Assembly: GCA_030843315.1 (NCBI GenBank)
Contig: JAUUPT010000008.1
Coordinates: 21,738-85,737, forward strand
DNA from: Bacteroidaceae bacterium
GTDB taxonomy: Bacteria; Bacteroidota; Bacteroidia; Bacteroidales; Bacteroidaceae
DNA length: 64,000 bases
Direction: 5' to 3'
Shown: one piece after another, positions 32,794-41,372 of the stretch
Layout: each line of letters begins with the position of its first letter
Position numbering within the stretch: position 1 is the stretch's first letter
Made by a program: the position numbers and the translations under genes
Notes under the pieces: generated by a model
The model's input: only the letters and a program-made list of their open reading frames with translations
What the model was told of the DNA's origin: nothing
Database searches by the model: none

Positions 32794-34194
32794 TTATTTA
32801 TATCCCGCAGCCTTTGCGATGCGCTTCGGGATTTCCGTATTATCCATCTTGCCTTCGAACAGTTTGGAACCTGCACCTATTGCAAATACCGGAACATAGC
32901 CTGCCGTATGGTTAGGACTTGTCCAGCCTACCATTGCAATCTGACTCATCACCTTGCGGGCAACGGCAGCAAGCGGTTCGGTCTTGGCATAAAGACTTTC
33001 TTCAAAGACAACGTGGTTCTTTACAAAGGAATCCTCGTATTCGTCACGGAGCATCTTCTCCTGTTCCCAAGTCAAAGGCAATGTTTTCCAGAATCCCATT
33101 CTGTCGGCAAGCAGTGCTTTCACCTCTTCCCAAGAGACTTTATTACCCTTCTCCTTGCGCAAGTCAGTTATTGCTACGGAAAGCAGTTCCTGAGATTGTT
33201 TTTGGTTTACCAAAGACTTCAGATACAGTTCGTACTTGGAAGTGCCCAAGCCCAAGCCGCCGGTTTCGTGGTCGGCTGTAATCACAATCAGCGTTTCCTT
33301 CGGATGCTTCTTATAGAACTCGTATGCCACTTTCACGGCATTGTCCATATCAACCACTTCTTCGAACGCAGTGGCGGGGTCGTTGCCGTGGCAAGCCCAG
33401 TCTATCTTCCCGCCTTCTACCATCAGGAAGAATCCCTTGTTGTTTCCTTTGGTCAGGAAGGAGATAGCGCTTTCTGTAATTTCCGTCAAGGTCAGGTCAC
33501 CGTCTTTATGGTCGATGGCGTATGGCAGACAGGAAGGATCGGCACCTTCCTTCTGGATAAGCACCATCTTCTGTGCATCGGCTGCTTTGGCGTTATATTC
33601 GTCCAGCCCTCTGGCAATGGTATATCCGGCTTCTTCGATGATAGGGAAGATGCTCGGAGCTTCTTTCTTCTCAAAAGTCGTGGTGGGTTTCAGGAAACCG
33701 CTGCCGGCATAGAAGTCGAAGTTTGCTTTCGGCAGGTCGAGAGCTATCTCATAGTACATATTGCGGTTGGGCTGATGAGCATAAAAAGCAGCAGGAGTAG
33801 CGTGGTCTACGCTGACACTGGTTGTCACACCCACTCTCTTTCCGGCTTTCTTGGCTTTCTCGGCAACGGTCTGGAGAGCTTTCTTATTGTCGTCCATGCC
33901 GATAGCACCGTTGTAAGTCTTTGCGCCGGTGGAGAGGGCTGTTCCGGCAGCAGAAGAGTCGGTCACGGAGTTGGTAGCAGAGAAAGTGGTGGCGAAGCTG
34001 GCAACCGGGAAGGTAGTAAACAACAGAGGTTTTACTCCGATACGTCCTTCTTGTTCGGCCAGGTACATTTCCGTTCCGTTCACTTGGTTCACTCCCATTC
34101 CATCGCCGATGAAATAGAACACATACTTTGCTTGCTGGGCATACGCGACACCGGTCAGCAGCACGAAGAGCAACACATACATTAATCGTTTCAT
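32794..34194 (-). CDS. Alkaline phosphatase
   Basis: The 466-residue secreted enzyme has a signal peptide ending at GVAYAQ (residue 20), then KYVFYFIGDGMGVNQV with the first metal-binding aspartate. The catalytic serine lies in TDSSAAGTALSTGAKT near residue 77, and later metal ligands are in GKIDWACHGND near 265 and ITADHETGGLG near 309. This is the PhoA superfamily, monoester phosphatase type, acting in the periplasm to release phosphate. It has a -7 box (minus TATCTTTG at 34253-34260). No Pho-box consensus for Bacteroides is known to me, so phosphate control is not claimed. Confidence 0.93.
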   Translation of the reverse strand: MKRLMYVLLFVLLTGVAYAQQAKYVFYFIGDGMGVNQVNGTEMYLAEQEGRIGVKPLLFTTFPVASFATTFSATNSVTDSSAAGTALSTGAKTYNGAIGMDDNKKALQTVAEKAKKAGKRVGVTTSVSVDHATPAAFYAHQPNRNMYYEIALDLPKANFDFYAGSGFLKPTTTFEKKEAPSIFPIIEEAGYTIARGLDEYNAKAADAQKMVLIQKEGADPSCLPYAIDHKDGDLTLTEITESAISFLTKGNNKGFFLMVEGGKIDWACHGNDPATAFEEVVDMDNAVKVAYEFYKKHPKETLIVITADHETGGLGLGTSKYELYLKSLVNQKQSQELLSVAITDLRKEKGNKVSWEEVKALLADRMGFWKTLPLTWEQEKMLRDEYEDSFVKNHVVFEESLYAKTEPLAAVARKVMSQIAMVGWTSPNHTAGYVPVFAIGAGSKLFEGKMDNTEIPKRIAKAAGYK

Positions 34195-34252
34195 AAGACT
34201 TGCTATTTATTTAAAGTTGTTCAAAAAGTCGTCACTGTTTCTTAAAACGTAA

Positions 34253-34260
34253 CAAAGATA
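34253..34260 (-). promoter_or_regulatory. -7 box for alkaline phosphatase
   Basis: Plus-strand CAAAGATA reads TATCTTTG on the minus strand, 58 bases before the start. Confidence 0.55.
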
Positions 34261-34301
34261 AGGATTTCAAACCATTCAGACATGAAGATTCAGTTAAAAA
34301 A

Positions 34302-34342
34302 GAGAAGCCGGGAAACAGCTTTACCTGTCCCGGCTTCTTCTT
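34302..34342. terminator. Terminator of pta-ackA
   Basis: GAAGCCGGGA (34304-34313) pairs with TCCCGGCTTC (34328-34337), with inner ACAG/CTGT pairing. The minus strand runs into a T-rich tail (plus-strand AAAAAAG), so it ends the ackA transcript. Confidence 0.75.
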
Positions 34343-34369
34343 TTCAACCCGTCGGAAAGATACTTCCGA

Positions 34370-35569
34370 CTATTTATCGTTCAGAATTGTCATAGTGTCC
34401 GAAGCAATCATCAGCTCTTCGTCAGTAGGAATTACTACAACTTTCACTTTGGAGTCGGGAGCGGATACAACCACTTCCTGACCTTTCACTGCGTTCTTTT
34501 CAAAATCCATCTTCACACCGAGGAATTCAAGACCTTCGCACACGGCAGCACGGCAAGTGTACTGGTTCTCGCCCACACCGCCGGTGAACACGATAACATC
34601 TACTCCGCCCATAGCGGCAGCGTATGCACCGATATACTTCTTGATGCGGTAGTTGTACATCTTGTCTACCATGATGGCTTCTTTATCTCCGGCAGCAACG
34701 GCGGCTTCAAGGTCGCGCATGTCACTGGCACCGTTTCTCAGACCGGCTACACCGGATTTCTTGTTCAACAAATCGGAAACACCGGCCGTGTCAAGTCCTT
34801 CCTTATCCATGATAAAGGTTACTGCACCTGCGTCGATGTCGCCGCAACGGGTACCCATCATCAAGCCTTCCAGCGGGGTAAGTCCCATTGTAGTATCTAC
34901 ACACTTGCCATCTTTCACGGCAGCAATGGATGCACCGTTGCCGATGTGGCAGGTAATCACCTTCAAGCCTTCGGGCTTCACGCCCAGGAATTCGCACACG
35001 CGCTGCGAAACGTAGCGGTGGGATGTTCCGTGGAAACCATAACGGCGGATGCCGTACTTCTTATACAATTCATAAGGAATGGCATACAGGTACGCGTACT
35101 CCGGCATTGTCTGATGGAAAGCGGTATCGAACACACCTACTTGCGGCACGTTGGGCAAGATGGCAGCGATGGCATTCACACCTTTCAGGTTGGCAGGGTT
35201 ATGGAGCGGAGCAAGGTCGTTGCAAGCCGTGAAGGCATCGAGTACTTCCTGCGTCAGCAATACAGACTTGCTGAACTTCTCTCCTCCGTGCACCATGCGG
35301 TGGCCTACGGCATTGATTTCATCCAGTGACTTGATAGCGCCGTATTCCGGGCTTACCAATGTTTCGAGGATGAACTCCACACCTACCGTATGTTCGGGAA
35401 TGTCTTTTTCCAGGATTTTCTTCTCCCCGCCAGGCATCGTAAACTTCAAGAACGAACCTTCCAGGCCGATCTTCTCAATACCGCCCTGAGCGATAACTTC
35501 CTTTTTGCCCATATCAAACAATTTGTACTTGATGGACGAGCTACCGCAATTCAATACTAATACTTTCAT
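34370..35569 (-). CDS. ackA: Acetate kinase
   Basis: AckA makes ATP and acetate from acetyl phosphate, a main energy-yielding end step in Bacteroides fermentation. The 399-residue protein begins with the ASKHA loop MKVLVLNCGSSSIKYKLFD. It has VGHRMVHGGEKF near residue 87, YGFHGTSHRYVS near 177 and the VFTGGVGENQ phosphate loop near 327. It follows pta by 19 bp on the same strand and shares its promoter. A terminator hairpin follows. Confidence 0.97.
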   Translation of the reverse strand: MKVLVLNCGSSSIKYKLFDMGKKEVIAQGGIEKIGLEGSFLKFTMPGGEKKILEKDIPEHTVGVEFILETLVSPEYGAIKSLDEINAVGHRMVHGGEKFSKSVLLTQEVLDAFTACNDLAPLHNPANLKGVNAIAAILPNVPQVGVFDTAFHQTMPEYAYLYAIPYELYKKYGIRRYGFHGTSHRYVSQRVCEFLGVKPEGLKVITCHIGNGASIAAVKDGKCVDTTMGLTPLEGLMMGTRCGDIDAGAVTFIMDKEGLDTAGVSDLLNKKSGVAGLRNGASDMRDLEAAVAAGDKEAIMVDKMYNYRIKKYIGAYAAAMGGVDVIVFTGGVGENQYTCRAAVCEGLEFLGVKMDFEKNAVKGQEVVVSAPDSKVKVVVIPTDEELMIASDTMTILNDK

Positions 35570-35588
35570 TTTGTCTTAGATTTATAAG

Positions 35589-36608
35589 TTATTTAGAACG
35601 TTTTTTAGCCGCAATAGCCTGATTGGCAGTGATGGCAATCATACGATAAACATCTTCGATGGAGCAACCGCGTGAAAGGTCGTTCACCGGACGGGCGATA
35701 CCTTGCAGGATGGGGCCTACCGCATCGGCATGTCCCAGGCGTTGCACCAGTTTATATGAAATGTTTCCAACTTCGAGGCTGGGCACAATCAGCACGTTGG
35801 CACTGCCGGCAATAGCAGAACCGGGAGCTTTGTTGGCAGCTACCTCGGGTACCAGGGCAGCATCGGCTTGCAGTTCGCCGTCGATGGCCAGGTCCGGTTC
35901 CATCTCTTTGGCAATCTTCAATGCCTCTACCACTTTGTCTACCACTTCGTGCTTGGCAGAGCCTTTCGTAGAGAAACTGAGCAATGCCACTTTGGGCTCT
36001 ACGCCTACGATAGCCTTCGCGGTCTGTGCCGTGCAAACGGCAATCTGTGCCAACTGTGAGGCATCAGGTACGGGAGTCACGGCAACATCACCCATCACCA
36101 GGATGCCGTTCTTGCCATACTCGGGAGCATGGGTCAGCAACAGCATGGCGCCGGATACACACGTAATACCGGGAGTGGTCTTGATAATCTGCAAAGCCGG
36201 ACGGAGCACGTCGCCCGTAGTGTTGCGGGCACCTGCCAACTGACCGTCGGCATCGCCGTTCTTAATAATCAGGCAACCCAGGTAAAGAGGATTGAGCACC
36301 AGCTTGCGGGCCTCTTCAATGGTCATGCCTTTGTTCTTACGCAACTCAAACAGCAACTGCGCATACTCTTCTTTCTTCGGATGATTTTCCGGGTCGATAA
36401 TAGTTGCTTTCTCTATATTGCCGAGCCCCCACTCTTGGGCACAAGCACGAATCTCTTCCGGATTACCCAGAAGAATCAAGTCAGCAACACCGTCAGTCAA
36501 GATCTGGTTAGCTGCCTTCAAGGTACGTTCTTCAGTACCTTCGGGAAGAACAATGCGTTGGCGATCGGCTTTCGCACGTTCCATAATTCCATTAATTAAT
36601 CTTTGCAT
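35589..36608 (-). CDS. pta: Phosphate acetyltransferase
   Basis: Pta turns acetyl-CoA and phosphate into acetyl phosphate for AckA. The 339-residue protein is the short form, only the catalytic domain, without the N-terminal DRTGG regulatory part of the E. coli enzyme. It has RQRIVLPEGTEERTLKAA at the start, GAMLLLTHAPEYG near residue 155, and the substrate-binding blocks LLSFSTKGSAKHE near 210 and GPILQGIARPVNDLSRGCS near 296. The promoter lies at 36658-36665 (minus). Confidence 0.96.
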   Translation of the reverse strand: MQRLINGIMERAKADRQRIVLPEGTEERTLKAANQILTDGVADLILLGNPEEIRACAQEWGLGNIEKATIIDPENHPKKEEYAQLLFELRKNKGMTIEEARKLVLNPLYLGCLIIKNGDADGQLAGARNTTGDVLRPALQIIKTTPGITCVSGAMLLLTHAPEYGKNGILVMGDVAVTPVPDASQLAQIAVCTAQTAKAIVGVEPKVALLSFSTKGSAKHEVVDKVVEALKIAKEMEPDLAIDGELQADAALVPEVAANKAPGSAIAGSANVLIVPSLEVGNISYKLVQRLGHADAVGPILQGIARPVNDLSRGCSIEDVYRMIAITANQAIAAKKRSK

Positions 36609-36657
36609 GATATTTTAATTGTGTATTATAAATCAGTAGTACGTGTCATTCACGCCG

Positions 36658-36665
36658 CAAAAGTA
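36658..36665 (-). promoter_or_regulatory. -7 box for pta-ackA
   Basis: Plus-strand CAAAAGTA reads TACTTTTG on the minus strand, 50 bases before the pta start. Two copies of TTGCAAT (or its reverse) flank the -33 region just upstream. Confidence 0.6.
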
Positions 36666-36928
36666 CACAATTTTGCAATATCAACATTGCAATACCGAGT
36701 GTTTTTCTGTCCTAATCTTCGTAAATTGTAATATTTAACATAAAGGGATAATCTTAGGCTTCGCGCGCGTTTCTATTATAATCCATCCGGTTTCAAACAG
36801 CCTTTCCAAAGCATACATATGCCAAGCATTTTGTTTTGACAAACGTCGAAACCAAATGAAACTCTATTCTAATGGCGGGAAAGGTAAAAATATTGACCGC
36901 AAGCGGAACAAGCAATAGAGAGAATGCC
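36666..36928. other. Spacer between divergent pta and lrgA
   Basis: About 260 bases lie between the pta promoter and the lrgA promoter. It is AT-rich with GCGCGCG near 36764. I see no coding frame, no tRNA-like fold and no repeat array here; it may hold regulator sites for either gene. Confidence 0.4.
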
Positions 36929-36936
36929 TAACTTTG
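36929..36936 (+). promoter_or_regulatory. -7 box for lrgA-lrgB
   Basis: TAACTTTG matches TAnnTTTG, 37 bases before the lrgA ATG. Confidence 0.55.
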
Positions 36937-36972
36937 CGGCGGTTTTCAATGGATATATAAGGTATAAGTATT

Positions 36973-37311
36973 ATGATTCGTCAATGCGCCATCCTCTTCG
37001 GATGTTTAGCCCTGGGTGAACTGATTGTTTTCCTTACGGGTATCAAGCTACCCTCCAGCATCATTGGTATGCTGTTGCTCACCCTTTTCTTGAAATTGGG
37101 TTGGATAAAGCTGCACTGGGTGCAGGGCATGTCCGACTTCCTGGTTGCTAACTTGGGTTTCTTCTTCGTGCCGCCCGGCGTGGCGCTGATGCTCTATTTT
37201 GACATCATTGCCGCCCAGTTCTGGCCGATAGTTATCGCTTCATTAGTCAGTACCCTGCTGGTGATTGTGGTCACCGGATGGGTTCATCAATTAACACGCA
37301 GAATCAAATGA
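36973..37311 (+). CDS. lrgA: CidA/LrgA-family holin-like protein
   Basis: The 112-residue inner-membrane protein has four hydrophobic segments (about 2-22, 28-48, 62-82, 85-107). It carries the family core LPSSIIGMLLLTLFLKLGWI and then FLVANLGFFFVPPGVALM. LrgA/CidA proteins are holin-like and with LrgB control autolysis or carry pyruvate and related acids. The stop overlaps the lrgB ATG by 3 bases (ATGA), so they are made together. Which of the two roles applies here is not visible. Confidence 0.88.
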   Translation: MIRQCAILFGCLALGELIVFLTGIKLPSSIIGMLLLTLFLKLGWIKLHWVQGMSDFLVANLGFFFVPPGVALMLYFDIIAAQFWPIVIASLVSTLLVIVVTGWVHQLTRRIK

Positions 37312-38003
37312 ACTTCTTGGAGAACGAATTTTTCTTGCTGGCTATCACTTTCGGAGTTTTCTTCTTAGCCAAACTGTTGCAAAAGAAAACAGGAATCATG
37401 TTGCTCAACCCCATCCTGCTGACCATCGCCGTGCTCATCATCTTCCTGAAGACGGCGCACATCAGCTACGAGACTTACAATGAAGGGGGACATCTGATAG
37501 AGTTTTGGCTGAAACCGGCGGTTGTGGCGCTGGGAGTGCCGCTTTATCTGCAACTGGAAACGATCAAGAAGCAGTTGCTGCCCATCTTGCTATCCCAACT
37601 GGCGGGCTGCATTGTCGGTGTCGTCTCCGTGGTGCTGATAGCGAAGCTGATGGGAGCTTCGGATGAAATCATCTATTCACTGGCGCCAAAGTCCGTCACT
37701 ACGCCGATAGCGATGGAAGTGACCAAGACGCTGGGCGGAATACCTTCGCTAACTGCCGCCGTGGTGGTGTGCGTCGGTCTGCTGGGCGGCATACTGGGTT
37801 TCAAGACGATGAAGCTGACCCACATCGGCAGCCCTATGGCGCAAGGGTTGTCGCTGGGAGCCGCTGCCCACGCGGTAGGCACTTCTACGGCGATGGAAAT
37901 CAGCAGCAAGTACGGTGCGTTTGCCAGTCTCGGTTTAACGTTGAATGGCATCTTCACGGCTTTATTAACACCAACTATATTAAGATTGTTAGGGCTACTC
38001 TAA
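37308..38003 (+). CDS. lrgB: LrgB-family protein
   Basis: From the ATG at 37308 the protein has 231 residues and about seven membrane segments. It has the LrgB signatures SLAPKSVTTPIAMEVTKTLG near residue 125 and GLSLGAAAHAVGTSTAMEIS near 184. The longer frame from 37278 would start inside lrgA; the ATGA overlap is preferred. LrgB works with LrgA as a two-part membrane system tied to murein hydrolase control or to uptake of pyruvate-like acids. Confidence 0.92.
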   Translation: MNFLENEFFLLAITFGVFFLAKLLQKKTGIMLLNPILLTIAVLIIFLKTAHISYETYNEGGHLIEFWLKPAVVALGVPLYLQLETIKKQLLPILLSQLAGCIVGVVSVVLIAKLMGASDEIIYSLAPKSVTTPIAMEVTKTLGGIPSLTAAVVVCVGLLGGILGFKTMKLTHIGSPMAQGLSLGAAAHAVGTSTAMEISSKYGAFASLGLTLNGIFTALLTPTILRLLGLL

Positions 38004-38014
38004 CAAAATCTTCC

Positions 38015-38022
38015 TATTTTTG
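38015..38022 (+). promoter_or_regulatory. -7 box for the DUF2156 gene
   Basis: TATTTTTG matches TAnnTTTG, 33 bases before the ATG at 38056 and 11 after the lrgB stop. Confidence 0.55.
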
Positions 38023-38055
38023 TTATTCAATATGCTAACCAATTAAAAACAACGT

Positions 38056-38970
38056 ATGATACCATTTAAAGATATCGAGTTAAAAGACAAAGACCTCATT
38101 ACCTCATACACGCAGAACAGCCCGCGACAGAATTGCGACCTTTCATTCTCCAACCTATGCAGTTGGCGCTTCCTGTATAATACCAAGTTTGCCGTTCAGG
38201 ACGGATTCCTGTTGTTGAAGTTCTGGGCGGACGGGGAACTGGTATATATGATGCCCATAGGCAACGGTGATTTGAACAAAGCATTGGAAGCATTAAGAGA
38301 AGATGCCCACCGCGAAGGCCAGCCCCTCTGCCTGCTGGGTATATGTGCCGGGATGTGCTCGGAGCTGGAAACCTTTATGCCCGGCCGGTTCCAGTTCACT
38401 GCCGACCGCGATTATGCCGATTATGTGTATCTGCGCACCGACCTTGCCACACTTTCGGGCAAGAAGTTCCAGGCGAAACGGAACCACGTCAATAAGTTCA
38501 AGCGTACCTACAACTACCAATATACCCCCATCACTCCCGACCGCATTCAGGAATGCCTCGACCTGGAAGCCGAATGGTGCAAAGCCAATAACTGCGACCA
38601 GCACGAAGGAACGGGCAACGAACGCCGCGCACTGATCTATGCCCTTCACAACTTCGAGGCACTGGGCCTGACGGGAGGCATCTTGCACGTAGATAACCGG
38701 ATTGCAGCCTTCACCTTCGGTATGCCCATCAACCAAGATACCTTCGGGGTACACGTAGAGAAGGCTGATACCAGCATCGACGGGGCATACGCAATGATTA
38801 ACTACGAGTTTGCCAACCACATCCCCGAACAATACGTCTATATAAACCGGGAAGAAGACCTGGGCATCGAAGGCTTGCGCAAAGCGAAGCTGTCCTATCA
38901 GCCTGCCATCATATTGGAGAAGTACGTTGCTTGCCTCAAGGATGAACCGGTGGAGGTGATAAAGTGGTAG
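38056..38970 (+). CDS. DUF2156 (phosphatidylglycerol lysyltransferase C-terminal-like) protein
   Basis: The 304-residue soluble protein matches the DUF2156 / LPG synthase C-terminal fold, a double GNAT-like domain. It opens MIPFKDIELKDKDLITSY and has NSPRQNCDLSFSNLCSWRF near 21. LSGKKFQAKRNHVNKFKRTY near 133 is the basic loop expected for aminoacyl-tRNA or acyl-donor binding. GAYAMINYEFANHIPEQY lies near 244. There is no membrane flippase domain as in MprF. The next gene also encodes a GNAT-like protein. The final VIKW-stop lies inside a repeat that spans the spacer. Confidence 0.82.
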   Translation: MIPFKDIELKDKDLITSYTQNSPRQNCDLSFSNLCSWRFLYNTKFAVQDGFLLLKFWADGELVYMMPIGNGDLNKALEALREDAHREGQPLCLLGICAGMCSELETFMPGRFQFTADRDYADYVYLRTDLATLSGKKFQAKRNHVNKFKRTYNYQYTPITPDRIQECLDLEAEWCKANNCDQHEGTGNERRALIYALHNFEALGLTGGILHVDNRIAAFTFGMPINQDTFGVHVEKADTSIDGAYAMINYEFANHIPEQYVYINREEDLGIEGLRKAKLSYQPAIILEKYVACLKDEPVEVIKW

Positions 38971-39001
38971 GTGATTAGTGATAAGGTGATAAAGTGATTA
39001 G
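38955..39001. repeat. 15-bp repeat across the DUF2156 stop and the next start
   Basis: GGTGATAAAGTGGTA, GGTGATTAGTGATAA and GGTGATAAAGTGATTA follow each other. The first copy codes the last residues and stop of DUF2156, and the third ends one base before the GNAT start at 39002. Confidence 0.7.
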
Positions 39002-40024
39002 ATGATGATACGGGAAAAAGTAAAAAACTTGTGGAAGCTCTGTTTCGACGACAGCAAGGAGTTCATCGAAATGTACTTCCGGCTGCGCTACAACAACGAC
39101 GTCAACATCGCCATCGAAAGTGGCGAGGAGGTGATTGCTGCCCTGCAAATGCTGCCGTATCCCATGACTTTCTGCGGAGGGGAAATCAATACGGCTTATA
39201 TTTCGGGGGCTTGCACGCATCCCGATTACCGCAATCGAGGCGTGATGCACGAACTACTGTCGCAAGCATTCACGCGGATGCTGCGCAATAATGTGGCGGT
39301 TTCTACCCTGATACCGGCAGAGCCGTGGCTTTTCTCTTACTATGCCCGCAAGGGTTATGCTGCCGTGTTCAATTACAACAGCATCACCTTCGTATCACCC
39401 GCCGCCCCGCTTGCCAAAGGAGTCTACACGCTGAAAGCCGTCCATGAGTATAAAGCTGATGTATACGAATATCTGAACCGGAAACTGAGGGAACGTCCGT
39501 GCTGCATCCAGCATACGGAAAAGGATTTCCAGGTCATCCTCTCCGACTTACGTCTGAGCCGGGGAACGGTCTTTGTGCTGAGCCGCGGTGGAACGATCAC
39601 CGCACTCGCCATCGCCTATCCCGCAAGCGAAAGCCAATGGTACATCGGAGAAATTGTATCGGATACTTCCGAAACAGGTTCATTACTGCTTCAACGCATC
39701 TGCACGAAACTCAAAGTTCCTTCCGTCGAAGTCCTCACTCCCCCTGCCGACCGGGAGTCCGGAAAGCACCTCGGCATGGCGCGCATCATCAATGCCAAGG
39801 CTGTGTTGCAACTCTATGCCGCCGCCCACCCGGAACAGGAGCTCAACATCCAACTGACCGACGAACAGGTGAGCGCCAACAACGGCTACTATTATCTGAA
39901 CAACGGGATGTGTATGAATAGTGCCAAGCGTCTGCCGGGCAGTCACTTGGCACTCACAATCGGCGAACTCACCGAAAAAGTATTTTCATCATCAGTGCCC
40001 TACATGAGCCTGATGCTGAACTGA
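39002..40024 (+). CDS. GNAT-family N-acetyltransferase
   Basis: The 340-residue protein begins with a GNAT domain (MIREKVKNLWKLCFDD, then GGEINTAYISGACTHPDYRN near residue 59 with the RNRGVMHELL acetyl-CoA loop near 78). A second GNAT-like part and a C-terminal sterol-carrier-like domain follow, the layout of Eis-type acetyltransferases. The substrate is unknown. A second ATG three bases on is an equal start. It is paired with the DUF2156 gene by a repeat-rich spacer. Confidence 0.82.
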   Translation: MMIREKVKNLWKLCFDDSKEFIEMYFRLRYNNDVNIAIESGEEVIAALQMLPYPMTFCGGEINTAYISGACTHPDYRNRGVMHELLSQAFTRMLRNNVAVSTLIPAEPWLFSYYARKGYAAVFNYNSITFVSPAAPLAKGVYTLKAVHEYKADVYEYLNRKLRERPCCIQHTEKDFQVILSDLRLSRGTVFVLSRGGTITALAIAYPASESQWYIGEIVSDTSETGSLLLQRICTKLKVPSVEVLTPPADRESGKHLGMARIINAKAVLQLYAAAHPEQELNIQLTDEQVSANNGYYYLNNGMCMNSAKRLPGSHLALTIGELTEKVFSSSVPYMSLMLN

Positions 40025-40026
40025 CA

Positions 40027-41346
40027 TTACAATCCGCTGAAGTCTACTCCTTCGAATACCAATGAAGGGATGCGCCAGGAAGAAGACAGACGGGGATCAT
40101 TGCCGATGGCCACCAAAGACGACCAAAGCGTAACCATATTACCCGTCACATTCATTTCATTCACCGGCTGAGTCAGCTTGCCGTTCTCAATCAGGAACCC
40201 TTCGATACCGTATGAGAAGTCGCCGGAACTGCTATTGCTGTTACCACCGTTGAATCCCGTAACCAGAATACCTTTCTCTACGTCGGCTATCAATCCGTCC
40301 AAATCTTTGTTGCCCGGCTGCAATACCAGCAGGGAAGGTGAGTTGATAGTGGGCGCCACGCCCATCTTCTTGGAGTTATAAGTATCTATGAAGTATGTCT
40401 TCAGCACTCCGCTCTCAAATACGGGGCGGCGTTCCGTTGCCACGCCTTCGGTATCGAAGTAGCGGGCACCATTGGCACCGATAGTATGCGGTTCGTCCAT
40501 CAGGTTCAACTTGTCGGAACCTACTTTCGTATTCAGTTTATCCAGCAAGAACGAATTCTTCTGTTGCAGGGCGGAGCCATAGAGTGCACTCAGCAGCGGA
40601 CTAATCAGTTGGCCGGAGTTCATCGGGTCCACCACCATGGTGTACTTGCCCGAAGCTGCTTTCTTCTGTCCCAACTTCTGCAACACACGTTCCAAAGCCT
40701 TCACGCCGATGCCGGACTTTATCAGTTTGTCATAATACAAGGCCGAGTCGTACCAATAGGAAGAAGGACGTGCCTCGCCCTCACCCTTCACCGCCACTTC
40801 GGCAAATGCGGAAAACCAGGTAGACTTGGATTCGCCTTCAAAGCCGTTGCTCGTCAAGCGATAGGAAGCGTTCTCACCGTCGCTGTAAGAAGTGCTCACC
40901 GAAATGATGCGCTCGTCTTTACCCATCACTTCTTCGGCAGCCATGCGGGCTATCGCTACTTTATCGTCGGGGTTGATGTCGTAGAACTTCGTGTCGAACA
41001 ACTGCAAGTCGGGCTTTCCGCCTTTATAGTAGCGGGAAGCATCGGGCAACACGCGTGCCTTGTCTTCCGCCAGATAGCGCGTAGACTCGATGCCGTTCTT
41101 GATGAATCCTTCCAGTTCTTTCTTGTCGAGACGGTTGGTAGAGTATGAACCGTACTTACCATCTACAAACAGACTGATGCTCAGTCCGCTTTCGGACGCT
41201 TGCTGCAACTTATCCATCTTCGCATCACGCAGTTCGAAGGAAGCATTGGAATTGGAGTACAGCACCAACTTAGCTGCCTGGCAACCATTCTTCAGGGCAT
41301 AGTCCATTGCCCATTGTGCCAATTTCTTATTATTATCTGTAATCAT
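40027..41346 (-). CDS. TldD/PmbA-family protein (TldE-like partner)
   Basis: From the ATG at 41346 the protein has 439 residues (MITDNNKKLAQWAMDYALKN); a frame reaching to 41466 starts inside the upstream gene and is not used. It has the PmbA fold, with EGFIKNGIESTRYLAEDK near residue 78 and VVDPMNSGQLISPLLSALYG near 240, the place where TldD has HExxxH. No HExxxH is present, so this is the non-catalytic half. TldD and TldE form a heterodimeric zinc protease that trims leaderless peptides. It follows tldD by 26 bp. Confidence 0.88.
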   Translation of the reverse strand: MITDNNKKLAQWAMDYALKNGCQAAKLVLYSNSNASFELRDAKMDKLQQASESGLSISLFVDGKYGSYSTNRLDKKELEGFIKNGIESTRYLAEDKARVLPDASRYYKGGKPDLQLFDTKFYDINPDDKVAIARMAAEEVMGKDERIISVSTSYSDGENASYRLTSNGFEGESKSTWFSAFAEVAVKGEGEARPSSYWYDSALYYDKLIKSGIGVKALERVLQKLGQKKAASGKYTMVVDPMNSGQLISPLLSALYGSALQQKNSFLLDKLNTKVGSDKLNLMDEPHTIGANGARYFDTEGVATERRPVFESGVLKTYFIDTYNSKKMGVAPTINSPSLLVLQPGNKDLDGLIADVEKGILVTGFNGGNSNSSSGDFSYGIEGFLIENGKLTQPVNEMNVTGNMVTLWSSLVAIGNDPRLSSSWRIPSLVFEGVDFSGL

Positions 41347-41372
41347 TGTCTTTCTTAATTGAGAATTGATAC

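Noticed and set aside
32908..34185. Plus-strand open frame opposite alkaline phosphatase
   Set aside because: Shadow of the phosphatase gene; the minus strand has the catalytic serine motif and signal peptide.
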